Of a stretch of 64,000 bases of DNA, positions 7,784 through 17,383 are shown piece after piece. The stretch lies in the NCBI RefSeq assembly GCF_000311785.1, contig NZ_HE978536.1, positions 54,287 through 118,286 of the forward strand, in the 5' to 3' direction. The notes beneath the pieces are model-generated. The model made no database searches. It was given only the letters and a program-made list of their open reading frames with translations, and was not told the origin of the DNA. Each line of letters begins with the position of its first letter. Position 1 is the stretch's first letter. The translations under genes were made by a program, and so were the position numbers. Source of the DNA: Brevibacillus massiliensis. Lineage in GTDB: Bacteria > Bacillota > Bacilli > Brevibacillales > Brevibacillaceae.

Positions 7784-8794
7784 GTGCAAATGGAAAAACT
7801 TGTCGATGTCTGCCGCGGAGGCAGGGTAGAAAGTTCTCACTATGGCCACATAGCTGTCGTCGCTTCCGATGGAAAATTGCTGTTTTCGCTGGGCGACCCC
7901 TATCGGAAAACCTATGCCCGTTCATCAGTAAAGCCGCTTCAAGCGATTCCGGTAGTAGAAACCGGAGCAGCGGACCGCTACGAATTAAGCGACGCCGATT
8001 TATCGCTATGCTGCGCTTCCCACAGCGGCGAAGCCCAGCACACGGAAAGGGTTTTGGCCATTCTAGGCCGGGCGGGAATCGGGGAAGACGCACTGCAGTG
8101 CGGGACGCATATTCCACATTCCCAGGATGCCTATCAGAAGCTGATTGCGGCGGGAAAAAAGCTTACTCCCCTGTACAGCAATTGTTCCGGAAAGCATACG
8201 GGAATGCTGATCACCGCCAAGCATATGGGGGAATCGCTGGAAGATTACTACAAACCGGATCATCCGGTGCAGCAGCGCATTCTTCAGGTGATCGCTGAGA
8301 TGGCGGATTATCCGATTGAACAGATTGAAATGGGGACGGATGGCTGCGGCGTGCCTGTCCATGCCCTTCCCCTGGAACGGCTGGCATACGCCTTTGCCAG
8401 GATGGCCCACCCGGATGATCTGGGGGAAAAACGGGCCAATACTGCAAACCGGATTACCGCTGCCATGATGAAGCATCCGGAAATGGTTGGCGGAACAGGC
8501 CGCTTCTGCACCGATTTTATGAAAGCTGCCAGAGGGCGCTTATTCGGCAAAGCAGGGGCCGAATCCGTCTACTTGATCGGCGACAGGCAAACAGGAGTCG
8601 GCATCGCCATCAAAGTAGAGGATGGAAACGGACGGGCCGCGTATCCGACCGCCCTTGAGACCCTTAGACAATTGGGGTTGCTGGATAAGTCACAGCTCGA
8701 CGAACTGGCACATCACTATCGGCCGATTGTAAAGAACGCCCGGCAGGAAAATGTCGGCGAACTGGTACCATCTTTTACGTTGCATAAGTGTTAA
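7784..8794 (+). CDS. Asparaginase_II family protein, copy 1
   Basis: 336 residues of the asparaginase_II family (PF06089), the Rhizobium etli inducible type, unrelated to the classic bacterial enzyme. All residues known for that active site are present: the Ser-x-x-Lys pair at S47 and K50, S79 in CASHSGE, the zinc-site Cys134 and Lys137 in NCSGKH, Cys188 in DGCGVP, and K277 in IAIKVEDG. Family enzymes hydrolyse L-asparagine; isoaspartyl substrates are conceivable but not shown by sequence. GTG 7784 is favoured because AAAAGGG lies ten bases upstream; ATG 7790 is the alternative. It leads an operon with an Opp transporter and has a paralogue at 24759-25781 in the same kind of context. Confidence 0.85.
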   Translation: MQMEKLVDVCRGGRVESSHYGHIAVVASDGKLLFSLGDPYRKTYARSSVKPLQAIPVVETGAADRYELSDADLSLCCASHSGEAQHTERVLAILGRAGIGEDALQCGTHIPHSQDAYQKLIAAGKKLTPLYSNCSGKHTGMLITAKHMGESLEDYYKPDHPVQQRILQVIAEMADYPIEQIEMGTDGCGVPVHALPLERLAYAFARMAHPDDLGEKRANTANRITAAMMKHPEMVGGTGRFCTDFMKAARGRLFGKAGAESVYLIGDRQTGVGIAIKVEDGNGRAAYPTALETLRQLGLLDKSQLDELAHHYRPIVKNARQENVGELVPSFTLHKC

Positions 8795-8832
8795 AACACT
8801 TTATGTAGATAAAAATGAAGGGGGAAAAAAAG

Positions 8833-10452
8833 ATGTTTAAACGAAAGTGCCTGTCTTCCGTTCTCATCTGCCTGATGGCTGCAAGCCTGGCCCTTGCAGG
8901 CTGTTCAGGCCAATCCAGTTCATCTGATGCAAGCCAGAAGCCGGTCGAAGGAACCTCGCAGGAAGCTCAGCCGCTGGCGAAAAAGGAAGGGAACAAGCTG
9001 ACGATCGCGGTGAAGGATAACTTTATCAGCATGGACCCGCACGACACCAACGATACTTTGTCCGGTTCCGTGCAAGCTACCATGTACGAAGGGCTGCTTG
9101 GCTTTGACAAGGATATGAAGATGATCCCTGTTCTCGCCGAGAGCTATGAAGCAAGTCCTGACGCGAAAGTATTCACCTTCAAACTGCGCAAGGGCGTCAA
9201 GTTTCACGACGGAACCCCGTTTAATGCGGAAGCCGTCAAGGTAAACATCGACAGATTGGCCAATCCGGACAACAAATTGAAACGGCACAGCCTGTTTGCC
9301 CTCGTCGACAAGACAGAGGCGGTAGACGAATACACCTTCAGGGTGACGTTGAAGGAACCATTTGGCGCCATGCTGAACAACTTCGCCCACCCGGCAGCGA
9401 GGATCATCAGTCCGCAAGCTTTGCAGAAATACGGGAAAGAAGTGTCCAAACATCCCGACGGAACGGGTCCGTTCAAATTTGTCGAGTGGGACCCGAGCGA
9501 TCACCTGACGGTCGAGAAGAATCCGGACTACTGGCAGCCGGGCCTGCCAAAGGTGGATGGCATCACGTTCAAGCCGGTGCCGGAAAACGGAGCCCGCGTA
9601 GCGATGCTGCAGACCGGCGAAGCCGATTTCATCTATCCGCTTCCGACCGAACAGGCGGAGTCGATCAACGGAAAAAACGGCATCGTTGTGGAGAACAACC
9701 CTTCCATCGTGATCCGCTACATGTCGATGAACACCATGAAGAAACCGTTTGACGATGTCCGTGTTCGTCAGGCGATTAACTACGCGATTAACAAAGAAGC
9801 TTTCTTAAAGGTCGTCTACCGCGGTTACGGCAGCGTGCTGGATTCGATCATCCCGCCGAAGCTGGCGTTCTACTCCCAGCAAACTCCGTACGAGTACAAT
9901 CCGGAGAAGGCGAAGCAGCTGTTAAAAGAAGCAGGTTATGAAAATGGCTTTGAAACAAACATCTGGGGAGCCAACAACTCCGATGCGATGAAAGCGATGG
10001 AATTCCTGCAGCAGCAATTGGGACAAGTAGGGATTAAGGTGAATGTGCTGCCGATGGAAGCCGGCACGCTAAGCGATAAGATCTGGTCCGTGCAAAATCC
10101 GCAGGATGCCGGAGTAGAGCTCTACTATGGCGGCTGGTCCTCTTCCACCGGAGATGCAGACTGGGGCATTCGCCCATTATTGGCCGGAGAATCGATTCCA
10201 CCGAAGTCCTACAACACGGCCTACTATCAGAATCCCGAGGTGGATAAACTGATTCAGGCAGCTCTGCAAACGGTAGATCCGGAAAAGCGCAAGCAGGCTT
10301 ATGCTGACATTCAGAAGCGCATTTGGGACGACGCGCCATGGGTGGGCCTCGTCGTCGAAGATACGATCTCGGGTAAAAAGAACTATCTGGAGGGCGTTTA
10401 CCTGCAGCCGGATGGTGCGCTGAATGTAACGAACGCAGAAATCAAAAGGTAA
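8833..10452 (+). CDS. Peptide ABC transporter binding lipoprotein, module 1
   Basis: A 539-residue SBP_bac_5 family protein (DppA/OppA type). The lipoprotein signal ends LALAGC near residue 23. Family motifs include [18 protein letters not shown] and the [12 protein letters not shown] segment. ATG 8833 follows GGGGG and an eight-base spacer. It captures peptides outside the membrane for the permease pair encoded downstream. The peptide specificity is not readable. A perfect hairpin separates it from oppB, so it is probably made in excess over the permeases. Confidence 0.9.
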   Translation: MFKRKCLSSVLICLMAASLALAGCSGQSSSSDASQKPVEGTSQEAQPLAKKEGNKLTIAVKDNFISMDPHDTNDTLSGSVQATMYEGLLGFDKDMKMIPVLAESYEASPDAKVFTFKLRKGVKFHDGTPFNAEAVKVNIDRLANPDNKLKRHSLFALVDKTEAVDEYTFRVTLKEPFGAMLNNFAHPAARIISPQALQKYGKEVSKHPDGTGPFKFVEWDPSDHLTVEKNPDYWQPGLPKVDGITFKPVPENGARVAMLQTGEADFIYPLPTEQAESINGKNGIVVENNPSIVIRYMSMNTMKKPFDDVRVRQAINYAINKEAFLKVVYRGYGSVLDSIIPPKLAFYSQQTPYEYNPEKAKQLLKEAGYENGFETNIWGANNSDAMKAMEFLQQQLGQVGIKVNVLPMEAGTLSDKIWSVQNPQDAGVELYYGGWSSSTGDADWGIRPLLAGESIPPKSYNTAYYQNPEVDKLIQAALQTVDPEKRKQAYADIQKRIWDDAPWVGLVVEDTISGKKNYLEGVYLQPDGALNVTNAEIKR

Positions 10453-10462
10453 AAAATGGAGA

Positions 10463-10490
10463 CAGAGCGCTAATGACGATTAGCGCTCTG
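10463..10490 (+). promoter_or_regulatory. Perfect intercistronic hairpin between oppA and oppB
   Basis: CAGAGCGCTAAT (10463-10474) and ATTAGCGCTCTG (10479-10490) form a 12-base-pair perfect stem with a GACG loop. There is no T-run after it, so it is likely an mRNA-protecting or processing stem that raises binding protein over permease. Module 2 has a different hairpin in exactly the same place. Confidence 0.6.
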
Positions 10491-10517
10491 CTCATCTTGG
10501 CAGACAGGAGGCGGGTT

Positions 10518-11438
10518 ATGTTTACGTATTTGATGAGACGATTGCTAGGTGTTGTCCCGATTTTACTGATCGTTTCCATCTTTGTCTTTTTGTTCGTTCA
10601 TTTAATCCCCGGAGACCCCGCGCGTCTGGTGGCCGGTCCTGATGCCAGCCAACAGGATGTGGAGCTGGTGCGCGAACAGCTCGGTTTGGACAAACCGCTC
10701 GCAGTACAGTACATCGCCTTCGTCGGGAAACTGTTACAAGGCGACTTGGGAACTTCGATGAAAACCAATCGGCCTGTATTTGATGAAATTGCGGCAAGAT
10801 TTATGCCTACCTTTTGGTTGACGGTGTGGAGCATGGCCTGGGCAATCATTTTTGGACTGCTGATCGGCGTGATCTCAGCGACAAAGCGAAACAAGTGGCA
10901 GGATTATGCCGGAATGTTTGGAGCGGTATCGGGCATCTCGCTGCCTTCCTTCTGGCTCGGCTTGATGCTGATCCAATTATTTTCGGTCAAGCTGGGGCTC
11001 TTCCCCACCGGGGGCAATGACACGTGGAAAGGATATGTGCTGCCCTCGCTGACCTTGGGCGCGGGAGTGGCTGCTGTGATCGCCCGGTTTGCCCGCTCCT
11101 CCCTGATGGATATTTTAAAGGAAGACTATATCCGTACAGGCAGGGCAAAAGGACTGAAAGAAAATATCGTCGTCTGGAAGCACGCCCTGAAAAACGCGAT
11201 GATTCCCGTCATCACCATGACGGGTTTGCAGTTCGGATTCTTATTGGGCGGTTCCATCGTCGTAGAGACCGTGTTCAGTTGGCCGGGATTGGGACGGTTA
11301 TTGATCGATTCTGTGTCGTTCCGCGACTATCCGGTGATCCAGGCAGAGCTGCTGCTTTTTGCGCTGGAATTCATTTTGATCAACTTGATTGTGGACATCT
11401 TGTACGCGGTGATGAATCCACAAATTCGATACGAATAA
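10518..11438 (+). CDS. Peptide ABC transporter permease, OppB/DppB type, module 1
   Basis: 306 residues with about six membrane helices. The N-terminal signature is [20 protein letters not shown] with HLIPGDPA, and the cytoplasmic EAA loop contains [13 protein letters not shown] 10518 follows AGGAGGCGGGTT; the open frame upstream of it includes the oppA-oppB hairpin and is not coding. The length is normal for the family. It pairs with the OppC-type protein next door to form the channel. Confidence 0.9.
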   Translation: MFTYLMRRLLGVVPILLIVSIFVFLFVHLIPGDPARLVAGPDASQQDVELVREQLGLDKPLAVQYIAFVGKLLQGDLGTSMKTNRPVFDEIAARFMPTFWLTVWSMAWAIIFGLLIGVISATKRNKWQDYAGMFGAVSGISLPSFWLGLMLIQLFSVKLGLFPTGGNDTWKGYVLPSLTLGAGVAAVIARFARSSLMDILKEDYIRTGRAKGLKENIVVWKHALKNAMIPVITMTGLQFGFLLGGSIVVETVFSWPGLGRLLIDSVSFRDYPVIQAELLLFALEFILINLIVDILYAVMNPQIRYE

Positions 11439-11456
11439 CGCAAGGGGGAAAAGGCG

Positions 11457-12365
11457 TTGGCAAACAACAGTGTAGTTGTACAACCTGATGGACGCGTCGT
11501 TCCGCAAGATGCGGAAAAAGCACGCACCCCGTTTTCAGAGTTTTGGCGGAAATTTAAAAAACAGCGATTGGCCGTGGTTGCCGGCTGCTTTATCATTTTG
11601 CTGTTCATTATCAGTCTGATCGGACCTTACATTACCCCCTATTCCGCCATTGAGCCGGACTACGACAATATATTGAGTCCCCCCACTTTGAAACATCTGG
11701 CGGGAACTGACGCATACGGACGGGATATTTTCAGCCGGATTATCGAAGGAACGCGGATCTCCTTGTTTGTCGGGTTAACCTCTGTTCTCGTGGGAGCGAT
11801 CGGGGGGACGTTCCTCGGATTAATCAGCGGGTTCTATGGCAAGTGGGTGGACAGTGTCATCATGAGATTCTGCGACGTCTTGTTTGCGTTCCCGGGAATC
11901 CTGCTCGCCATCGGGATTATTGCGATTTTAGGGCCGGGATTGGAAAATGTGATCATTGCCGTGGCCATTTTCAGCATTCCGATTTTTGCCAGGATTGTCC
12001 GCAGCAGCACCCTCTCCCTCAAGGCGACGATGTATGTAGAGGCCGCCCGCTCGATCGGCGCCTCCCCTCGGCGGATCATTTTCAAACACATCTTCCCGGG
12101 AACGCTGTCGAGCATTATCGTCTATTTTACCATGCGGATCGGCACTTCGATTTTGACAGCCGCCAGCCTTAGCTTTCTCGGTTTGGGCGCACAGCCGCCG
12201 TCGCCGGAATGGGGGGCGATGCTCAGTTCAGGGAGGGACTTTTTAAACACAGCCCCGCATGTCACCTTCTTTCCTGGATTTGCCATTTTCTTGACCGTGC
12301 TCGCTTTCAATCTGCTGGGTGACGGTTTGCGGGACGCCCTCGATCCCAAAATGAAAGACGAATAG
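11457..12365 (+). CDS. Peptide ABC transporter permease, OppC/DppC type, module 1
   Basis: 302 residues with the usual OppC pattern: a cytoplasmic N-terminus, helix 1 ([18 protein letters not shown]), a short outer loop of about 45 residues, then [13 protein letters not shown] and five further helices with the EAA loop [13 protein letters not shown]. The start is TTG 11457 with AAGGGGG eight bases upstream. Its short first outer loop is the reference for the greatly expanded loop in the module 2 counterpart. Confidence 0.9.
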   Translation: MANNSVVVQPDGRVVPQDAEKARTPFSEFWRKFKKQRLAVVAGCFIILLFIISLIGPYITPYSAIEPDYDNILSPPTLKHLAGTDAYGRDIFSRIIEGTRISLFVGLTSVLVGAIGGTFLGLISGFYGKWVDSVIMRFCDVLFAFPGILLAIGIIAILGPGLENVIIAVAIFSIPIFARIVRSSTLSLKATMYVEAARSIGASPRRIIFKHIFPGTLSSIIVYFTMRIGTSILTAASLSFLGLGAQPPSPEWGAMLSSGRDFLNTAPHVTFFPGFAIFLTVLAFNLLGDGLRDALDPKMKDE

Positions 12366-12381
12366 CCAAAGGAGCGGTGTT

Positions 12382-13371
12382 ATGGACAACAAGCTATTGG
12401 AAATCGAAAATCTGAAAACGTACTTCTTCACCGACAGCGGCCGGGTCCCTGCCGTAAACGGCGTCGATCTGTTTATACGCGAAGGAGAGACACTGGGGAT
12501 CGTAGGCGAATCCGGCTGCGGTAAAAGCGTCACTTCGCTTTCCGTTATGCGCCTGCTTGCCCATACCCCCGGCAGAGTGGTCGACGGATCGATTCGCTTC
12601 GCGGGAATGGATCTGCTCTCGCTTCCGGAAAGCAAGATGCGGGAGATTCGCGGGAACGAAATCGCCATGATTTTTCAGGAGCCGATGACCTCCCTGAACC
12701 CGGTGTACAAAATCGGCGACCAGATCGGAGAAGCAGTGCGGCTTCACCTGAAATACGACAAGAAAAAAGCCCGCGAACGCGTGATTCAGATGCTGAAGCT
12801 GGTAGGTATCCCGCGTGCCGAAGAGATCGTGGACGAGTATCCGCACCAGCTGTCCGGCGGCATGAGACAGCGGATTATGATTGCGATGGCCATGTCTTGC
12901 GAGCCCAAGCTGCTGATCGCCGATGAGCCGACAACCGCGCTTGACGTGACGATTCAAGCGCAGATTCTCGATTTGATGCGAAAGCTCAAGGAAGAAAGAG
13001 GGACAGCCATCATGCTGATCACCCACGATTTGGGAGTTGTCGCCGAAATGTGCGATCGCGTCGTGGTCATGTATGCAGGGAAAGTGGTAGAGGAAGCCGA
13101 TGTTTTTGATATCTTTGAAAATCCCAAACATCCCTATACGCAAGGACTGCTTCACTCCATTCCAAAGCTGCGCCGGAAAACAGAGCGGCTGCAGTCGATT
13201 CCCGGCAATGTGCCCACCCCTGGCAATATGCCGAGCGGCTGCAAATTCGCTCCGCGGTGCTCGCATGCGATGGATGTATGCCGGGAACAAGAGCCTGATT
13301 TGCTGCAAATCGCCAGCGGTCATCGCTGCCGCTGTTTCCTGTATCAGAACGACTTGGCAAAGGAGGCCTGA
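12382..13371 (+). CDS. Peptide ABC transporter ATPase, OppD/DppD type, module 1
   Basis: 329 residues. Walker A is GESGCGKS, the Q-loop is [11 protein letters not shown], the signature is LSGGMRQRI and Walker B is [12 protein letters not shown]. The family's C-terminal extension carries the cysteine motif CKFAPRC.HAMDVC, which binds an iron-sulfur cluster in related Opp/Dpp ATPases. AAGGAG precedes the ATG. It works as a heterodimer with the OppF protein encoded four bases downstream. Confidence 0.92.
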   Translation: MDNKLLEIENLKTYFFTDSGRVPAVNGVDLFIREGETLGIVGESGCGKSVTSLSVMRLLAHTPGRVVDGSIRFAGMDLLSLPESKMREIRGNEIAMIFQEPMTSLNPVYKIGDQIGEAVRLHLKYDKKKARERVIQMLKLVGIPRAEEIVDEYPHQLSGGMRQRIMIAMAMSCEPKLLIADEPTTALDVTIQAQILDLMRKLKEERGTAIMLITHDLGVVAEMCDRVVVMYAGKVVEEADVFDIFENPKHPYTQGLLHSIPKLRRKTERLQSIPGNVPTPGNMPSGCKFAPRCSHAMDVCREQEPDLLQIASGHRCRCFLYQNDLAKEA

Positions 13372-13374
13372 AGC

Positions 13375-14343
13375 ATGGCAGAACAGCTGATAGAAGCAAA
13401 GAATCTGAAGAAGTACTTTCCCGTAAACAAAGGATTGTTTGGTCGGAAAAAATCGTATGTCCGCGCTGTCGACGGAGTCTCCTTCTCTATTTTTAAGGGG
13501 GAAACACTGGGTTTGGTGGGAGAGAGTGGTTGTGGAAAATCGACTACCGGACGTATAATTATGAGGTTATTGGCTCCCACTGAAGGGGAAATTAGATTTA
13601 ATGGGAAGGACATCAGCAGATTACCCGATCATCAATTGCGCGAACTCAGAAAAGAACTGCAGATGGTTTTTCAAGACCCTTACGCCTCGCTCAATCCGCG
13701 GATGACAGTAGGCGAAATCATCGCGGAGCCGTTGGTGGTCCATCGCACGGCAACGGGAAAAGAGCGGGACAAACGCGTTCAGGAACTTTTGGAACTGGTC
13801 GGCCTGTCTTCCTACCATGCGAACCGCTATGCCCATGAATTCAGCGGCGGCCAGCGGCAGCGCATCGGGATTGCCAGAGCTCTCGCGTTGCATCCGAAAT
13901 TGATTGTCGCTGATGAACCCGTTTCCGCATTGGATGTTTCGATTCAGTCGCAGGTGCTCAACCTGATGCAGGATTTGCAAAAAGAATTGGGGTTGGCGTA
14001 TCTCTTCATTTCCCATGATTTGAGCGTCGTCGAGCATATCAGTGATCGCGTAGGCGTAATGTACCTGGGCCGAATCGTCGAAATCGCGGAAAAAGACGAT
14101 TTGTATGACAAACCGCTGCACCCGTATACGCAGGCATTATTGTCCGCCGTTCCCGTAGCCGATCCGCGGATACGCAAAGAGCGGATTATCCTGGAAGGCG
14201 ATATTCCCAGCCCGTCCAATCCCCCGCAAGGATGTTCGTTTCATCCCCGGTGCAAGTCGTGCATGGACATTTGCAAAACTACGGTTCCCGAGTTGAAGGA
14301 GAGCGAGCCTGGTCATTTCACAGCCTGTCATTTGTATGGATGA
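13375..14343 (+). CDS. Peptide ABC transporter ATPase, OppF/DppF type, module 1
   Basis: 322 residues. Walker A is GESGCGKS, the Q-loop is [11 protein letters not shown], the signature is FSGGQRQRI and Walker B is [12 protein letters not shown]. The C-terminal oligopeptide-transport extension has [22 protein letters not shown] precedes the ATG, which is three bases after the oppD stop. It completes a full five-component importer. Confidence 0.92.
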   Translation: MAEQLIEAKNLKKYFPVNKGLFGRKKSYVRAVDGVSFSIFKGETLGLVGESGCGKSTTGRIIMRLLAPTEGEIRFNGKDISRLPDHQLRELRKELQMVFQDPYASLNPRMTVGEIIAEPLVVHRTATGKERDKRVQELLELVGLSSYHANRYAHEFSGGQRQRIGIARALALHPKLIVADEPVSALDVSIQSQVLNLMQDLQKELGLAYLFISHDLSVVEHISDRVGVMYLGRIVEIAEKDDLYDKPLHPYTQALLSAVPVADPRIRKERIILEGDIPSPSNPPQGCSFHPRCKSCMDICKTTVPELKESEPGHFTACHLYG

Positions 14344-14376
14344 TTCATGGTCGGTTTGCATAGGAGTGAAAAAACT

Positions 14377-16119
14377 TTGAGTGAAAAGATCTTAACAATC
14401 ATTTCCATACAAGACGAATTCTTGTCAATCATCTCAAAGCAACTGGCAGAGATAGCCGGAGATCAAGTCAGGATCCGTCCGATTTCGGTCAAACATCTGG
14501 CGAAAGAAACGATTGCTGAAGGAGAAACCGTCCTTGTGCCCTCCTCTTTTCTGCTGCCGCTGATCCGTCCTTTCCTGCCGCAAGGAGTTGCGTGTATCGT
14601 TGCCAAGCGCGGGCTCAACTTCGTAAACATGCGGGAACTGTTGGCCAGCGGGAAAGGAAAGAATATTTTGGTCGTAAACGACACCAAACTGCACACCGAT
14701 GAAACCGTTGCGGCGCTGCGGGAGATCGTATTTGAGCATAACTATTACGCGTATGATCCAGGCTCGCCGATTCCGGAGCAGATCGACTTTGTGGTTACCC
14801 CGGGAGAACGGCAGCTTGTGCCCGAGGGACCGATGAAAGTGATCGACATCGGCTACCGCATCCTTTCATTTGAAACGATTTGCGAAATTTTAGAGGCTTT
14901 GGGTTTGGGTTACGAATTATTTGTGATGGTCAATCGCTATATGAAATCGCTTGTTGCCTTGTCCAATGAGAGTACAACCTTCAAGATTGACTCGACGTTC
15001 GGCAAGCGGGCAGAGCATACGGACGGGAAAACCGCAAAATACTATTTTGAAGACGTGATAGCACACAGCCAGGCCATGAAAGATGTACTGCGGATTGCCA
15101 AAAAGCTGGCAAAAACACATAAACCCGTCCATATCTTTGGTGAAACCGGAACGGGCAAACGCATGCTGGCCCAGGCGATCCACAACGACTCTCCTGTCAA
15201 AGCGGGCCCGTACCTCAACATCAACTGTGCAGCAAGACCTGTGGACGTGCTGGAGAGGGAATTGTTCGGGATCGAACAGGAGGGGCGAATCTCCCCCGGC
15301 CTGTTTGAACTGGCGAATGGCGGTACGCTGTGTATTGAGGAAATTGACGAACTGCCCGTTTCCTTGCAGGGCCGCCTGCTGCAGGCTCTTGTGGAAGGAC
15401 AAATCATCAGGACAGGCGGGCATACACCGGTCCCGGTACATGTGCGAATCATCACCACCAGCAATATCGATCTCTCCGCGCAGATGGACGAAAGCAAATT
15501 TCGTAAGGATTTATTCTACTATCTGGCCGCATTAACCTGTGAAGTCCCCTCCTTGTCAAAGCGGATGGAGGATTTTGAGCCTCTGATCAATACGTATCTG
15601 CAATCCTCTTTGCAGCGGGCTGATCTGGTCATACCCTCAGAGGTGATTCAGCTTTTGAAGCGCTACCCCTGGCCGGGAAATGTAAGGGAATTGTTTAACG
15701 CCGTCTCCTACATGGCTTGTTTAGAAGAAAAAGTAATTAATGCTGACTTTTTGCCGTTCTATATTAAAGGAAGACTGCAGAACACTACTGATCTCCCGTT
15801 GCAGCAAGAGATGGACGAGCACGAACAAAACGAGCTGATCAAGCGAATTGAAGAACACGGTTTTTTGGAAGAAAGCTTGGCGATTCTCGAGGTTTTTGTC
15901 CAGGGCAAAAAGCAGCACGAGTCTTATGGCCGCAACATGGTGAGGAAGCTGCTGAAAGAAAAAAAAGTGATTTTATCGGAACAGCAGCTCAGGCTGCGGT
16001 TGGAAGTCCTCAATGAACTAGCGCTGTTAAACGTCCGTCAGGGTCGTTCGGGAACCACCATATCAAGAAAAGGCGAAGTGTTTTTGCAAAAGCTGCAGTT
16101 GAAAAATGGCGTACATTGA
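14377..16119 (+). CDS. Degenerate sigma-54-activator-like AAA+ regulator (lacks GAFTGA)
   Basis: About 580 residues from TTG 14377 (AGGAG ten bases upstream); ATG 14347 has no ribosome site. Residues 1-210 form an uncharacterised sensor-like domain shared with the module 2 activator. The AAA+ domain starts near 220 with Walker A GETGTGK (255-261). The loop that should read GAFTGA reads EQEGRISPG (about 299-307). Walker B is LCIEEIDEL, with Glu replacing Asp, and the arginine-finger region FRKDLFYYL has lost the second Arg. No PAS domain is present. The C-terminus (about 500-580) looks like a winged helix, not a Fis-type helix-turn-helix. It probably cannot open sigma-54 promoters and may act as a repressor or sigma-70-type regulator, as TyrR does. 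Confidence 0.8.
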   Translation: MSEKILTIISIQDEFLSIISKQLAEIAGDQVRIRPISVKHLAKETIAEGETVLVPSSFLLPLIRPFLPQGVACIVAKRGLNFVNMRELLASGKGKNILVVNDTKLHTDETVAALREIVFEHNYYAYDPGSPIPEQIDFVVTPGERQLVPEGPMKVIDIGYRILSFETICEILEALGLGYELFVMVNRYMKSLVALSNESTTFKIDSTFGKRAEHTDGKTAKYYFEDVIAHSQAMKDVLRIAKKLAKTHKPVHIFGETGTGKRMLAQAIHNDSPVKAGPYLNINCAARPVDVLERELFGIEQEGRISPGLFELANGGTLCIEEIDELPVSLQGRLLQALVEGQIIRTGGHTPVPVHVRIITTSNIDLSAQMDESKFRKDLFYYLAALTCEVPSLSKRMEDFEPLINTYLQSSLQRADLVIPSEVIQLLKRYPWPGNVRELFNAVSYMACLEEKVINADFLPFYIKGRLQNTTDLPLQQEMDEHEQNELIKRIEEHGFLEESLAILEVFVQGKKQHESYGRNMVRKLLKEKKVILSEQQLRLRLEVLNELALLNVRQGRSGTTISRKGEVFLQKLQLKNGVH

Positions 16120-16132
16120 AAAGGATCTGGTG

Positions 16133-17221
16133 ATGTTGACAATGAACAGAGTACGGCTTCGCGACCTTGGCCTTTCAATTGGAAGGTATGAAACAGGCAA
16201 ATACAATGCGATCACGGACATTCCCGGCGTCATGGTCGGACATGTCACCCTGTCCGAACAAATCGCAGAAGATCGCGCCATTCGCACCGGCGTGACAGCC
16301 ATCCTCCCGCATCCGGACAACCTCTTCCGGGAAAAGGTGCTGGGAAGCTGCCATGTGATCAACGGATTTGGCAAAACGGTTGGAACCATCCAGCTGCAAG
16401 AGCTGGGCACGATCGAAAGTCCGATCCTCTTGACCAATACCCTATCCGTCCCTGCCGTTCTGGAAGGCACGATTCGCTACCTCCTCGACCAAAATCTTGA
16501 AATTGGCGACACGACGGGAACCGTGAATGTCATCGTGGGAGAATGCAACGACGGATACCTCAACGATATACGCGGGCTGCATGTAAGACCGGGACACGCC
16601 CGCCAAGCGATTCAATCCGCGAAGTCCGGCGTGGTGGAAGAGGGCTGCGTCGGGGCGGGTACCGGGATGTCCTGTTTGGGGTATAAGGGCGGGATTGGAA
16701 CCAGCTCGAGAATCGCCGCCTTCGGACAGCGGCAGTACACCATCGGGGCGCTGGTGCTGAGCAATTTTGGCAAGAAGGCGGATTTGCGCCTGCCCGGCGG
16801 CGGAGTGCTGCCTGTTTCATCGCCTGATCCCGATAAGGAAAAAACCCCGGATGGGTCGATCATGATCATTCTCGCGACAGACGCTCCGCTGAGCGAGAGA
16901 CAGCTCGGGCGAATCGCCAAACGGGCCGCCTTCGGTCTGTCCCGTACCGGGTCTTACGCGGCCCACGGCAGCGGCGACATCGTCATCGCCTTCTCTACGG
17001 CGCACCGCATTCCCCACCGCCCCGAGCCGCATCAAGACACCCTCCCCTACGCCTTCCTCAGAGAGGACGGGGAATGGATGTCCCGCCTGTTCGAGATGAC
17101 GGCGGAAGCCGTGGAAGAAGCGATCTGGAATTCCCTGTGCATGGCATCTACCACGGTGGGACAGAAAGGCCGGGTTCGGGAGGCGATTCCGTATCACATC
17201 CTGCTGGCGGGGAGAGTTTGA
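16133..17221 (+). CDS. P1/S58-family aminopeptidase (DmpA-like)
   Basis: About 362 residues of the DmpA/BapA family, N-terminal nucleophile enzymes that remove L-, D- or beta-amino acids from peptides and amides after autocatalytic cleavage. Visible landmarks are TDIPGVMVGH, TNTLSVPAV, VGECNDG, VGAGTGM and the Gly-Ser at DGSIMIILATDA. The new N-terminal serine is about residue 242. ATG 16133 has AAGGAT upstream; ATG 16106 overlaps the regulator gene and is less likely. It is the last gene of module 1. Its specificity complements the D-aminopeptidase at the other end of the module. Confidence 0.85.
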   Translation: MLTMNRVRLRDLGLSIGRYETGKYNAITDIPGVMVGHVTLSEQIAEDRAIRTGVTAILPHPDNLFREKVLGSCHVINGFGKTVGTIQLQELGTIESPILLTNTLSVPAVLEGTIRYLLDQNLEIGDTTGTVNVIVGECNDGYLNDIRGLHVRPGHARQAIQSAKSGVVEEGCVGAGTGMSCLGYKGGIGTSSRIAAFGQRQYTIGALVLSNFGKKADLRLPGGGVLPVSSPDPDKEKTPDGSIMIILATDAPLSERQLGRIAKRAAFGLSRTGSYAAHGSGDIVIAFSTAHRIPHRPEPHQDTLPYAFLREDGEWMSRLFEMTAEAVEEAIWNSLCMASTTVGQKGRVREAIPYHILLAGRV

Positions 17222-17261
17222 CGGCCTTCTCCCCCTGCTGAAACTCTCACAAAGAGAAAGA

Positions 17262-17316
17262 CGTGAGGAAAAGCCTCCCTGCCACAGCCGGGTAGGAGGT
17301 TCAACTCACGGTTTTT
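17262..17316 (+). terminator. Possible intrinsic terminator of the module 1 operon
   Basis: CGTGAG (17262-17267) pairs with CTCACG (17305-17310), and an inner CCTCC pairs with GGAGG. The stem is followed by GTTTTT. The long, imperfect loop lowers confidence, but it lies 40 bases after the DmpA stop and before the convergent recQ. Confidence 0.4.
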
Positions 17317-17383
17317 GCAGGGGAACGACCAATTTTCCGGCTTCGGTCACCCTGCCGTCCTGGCCCAGGACTACCTGCAAGCT

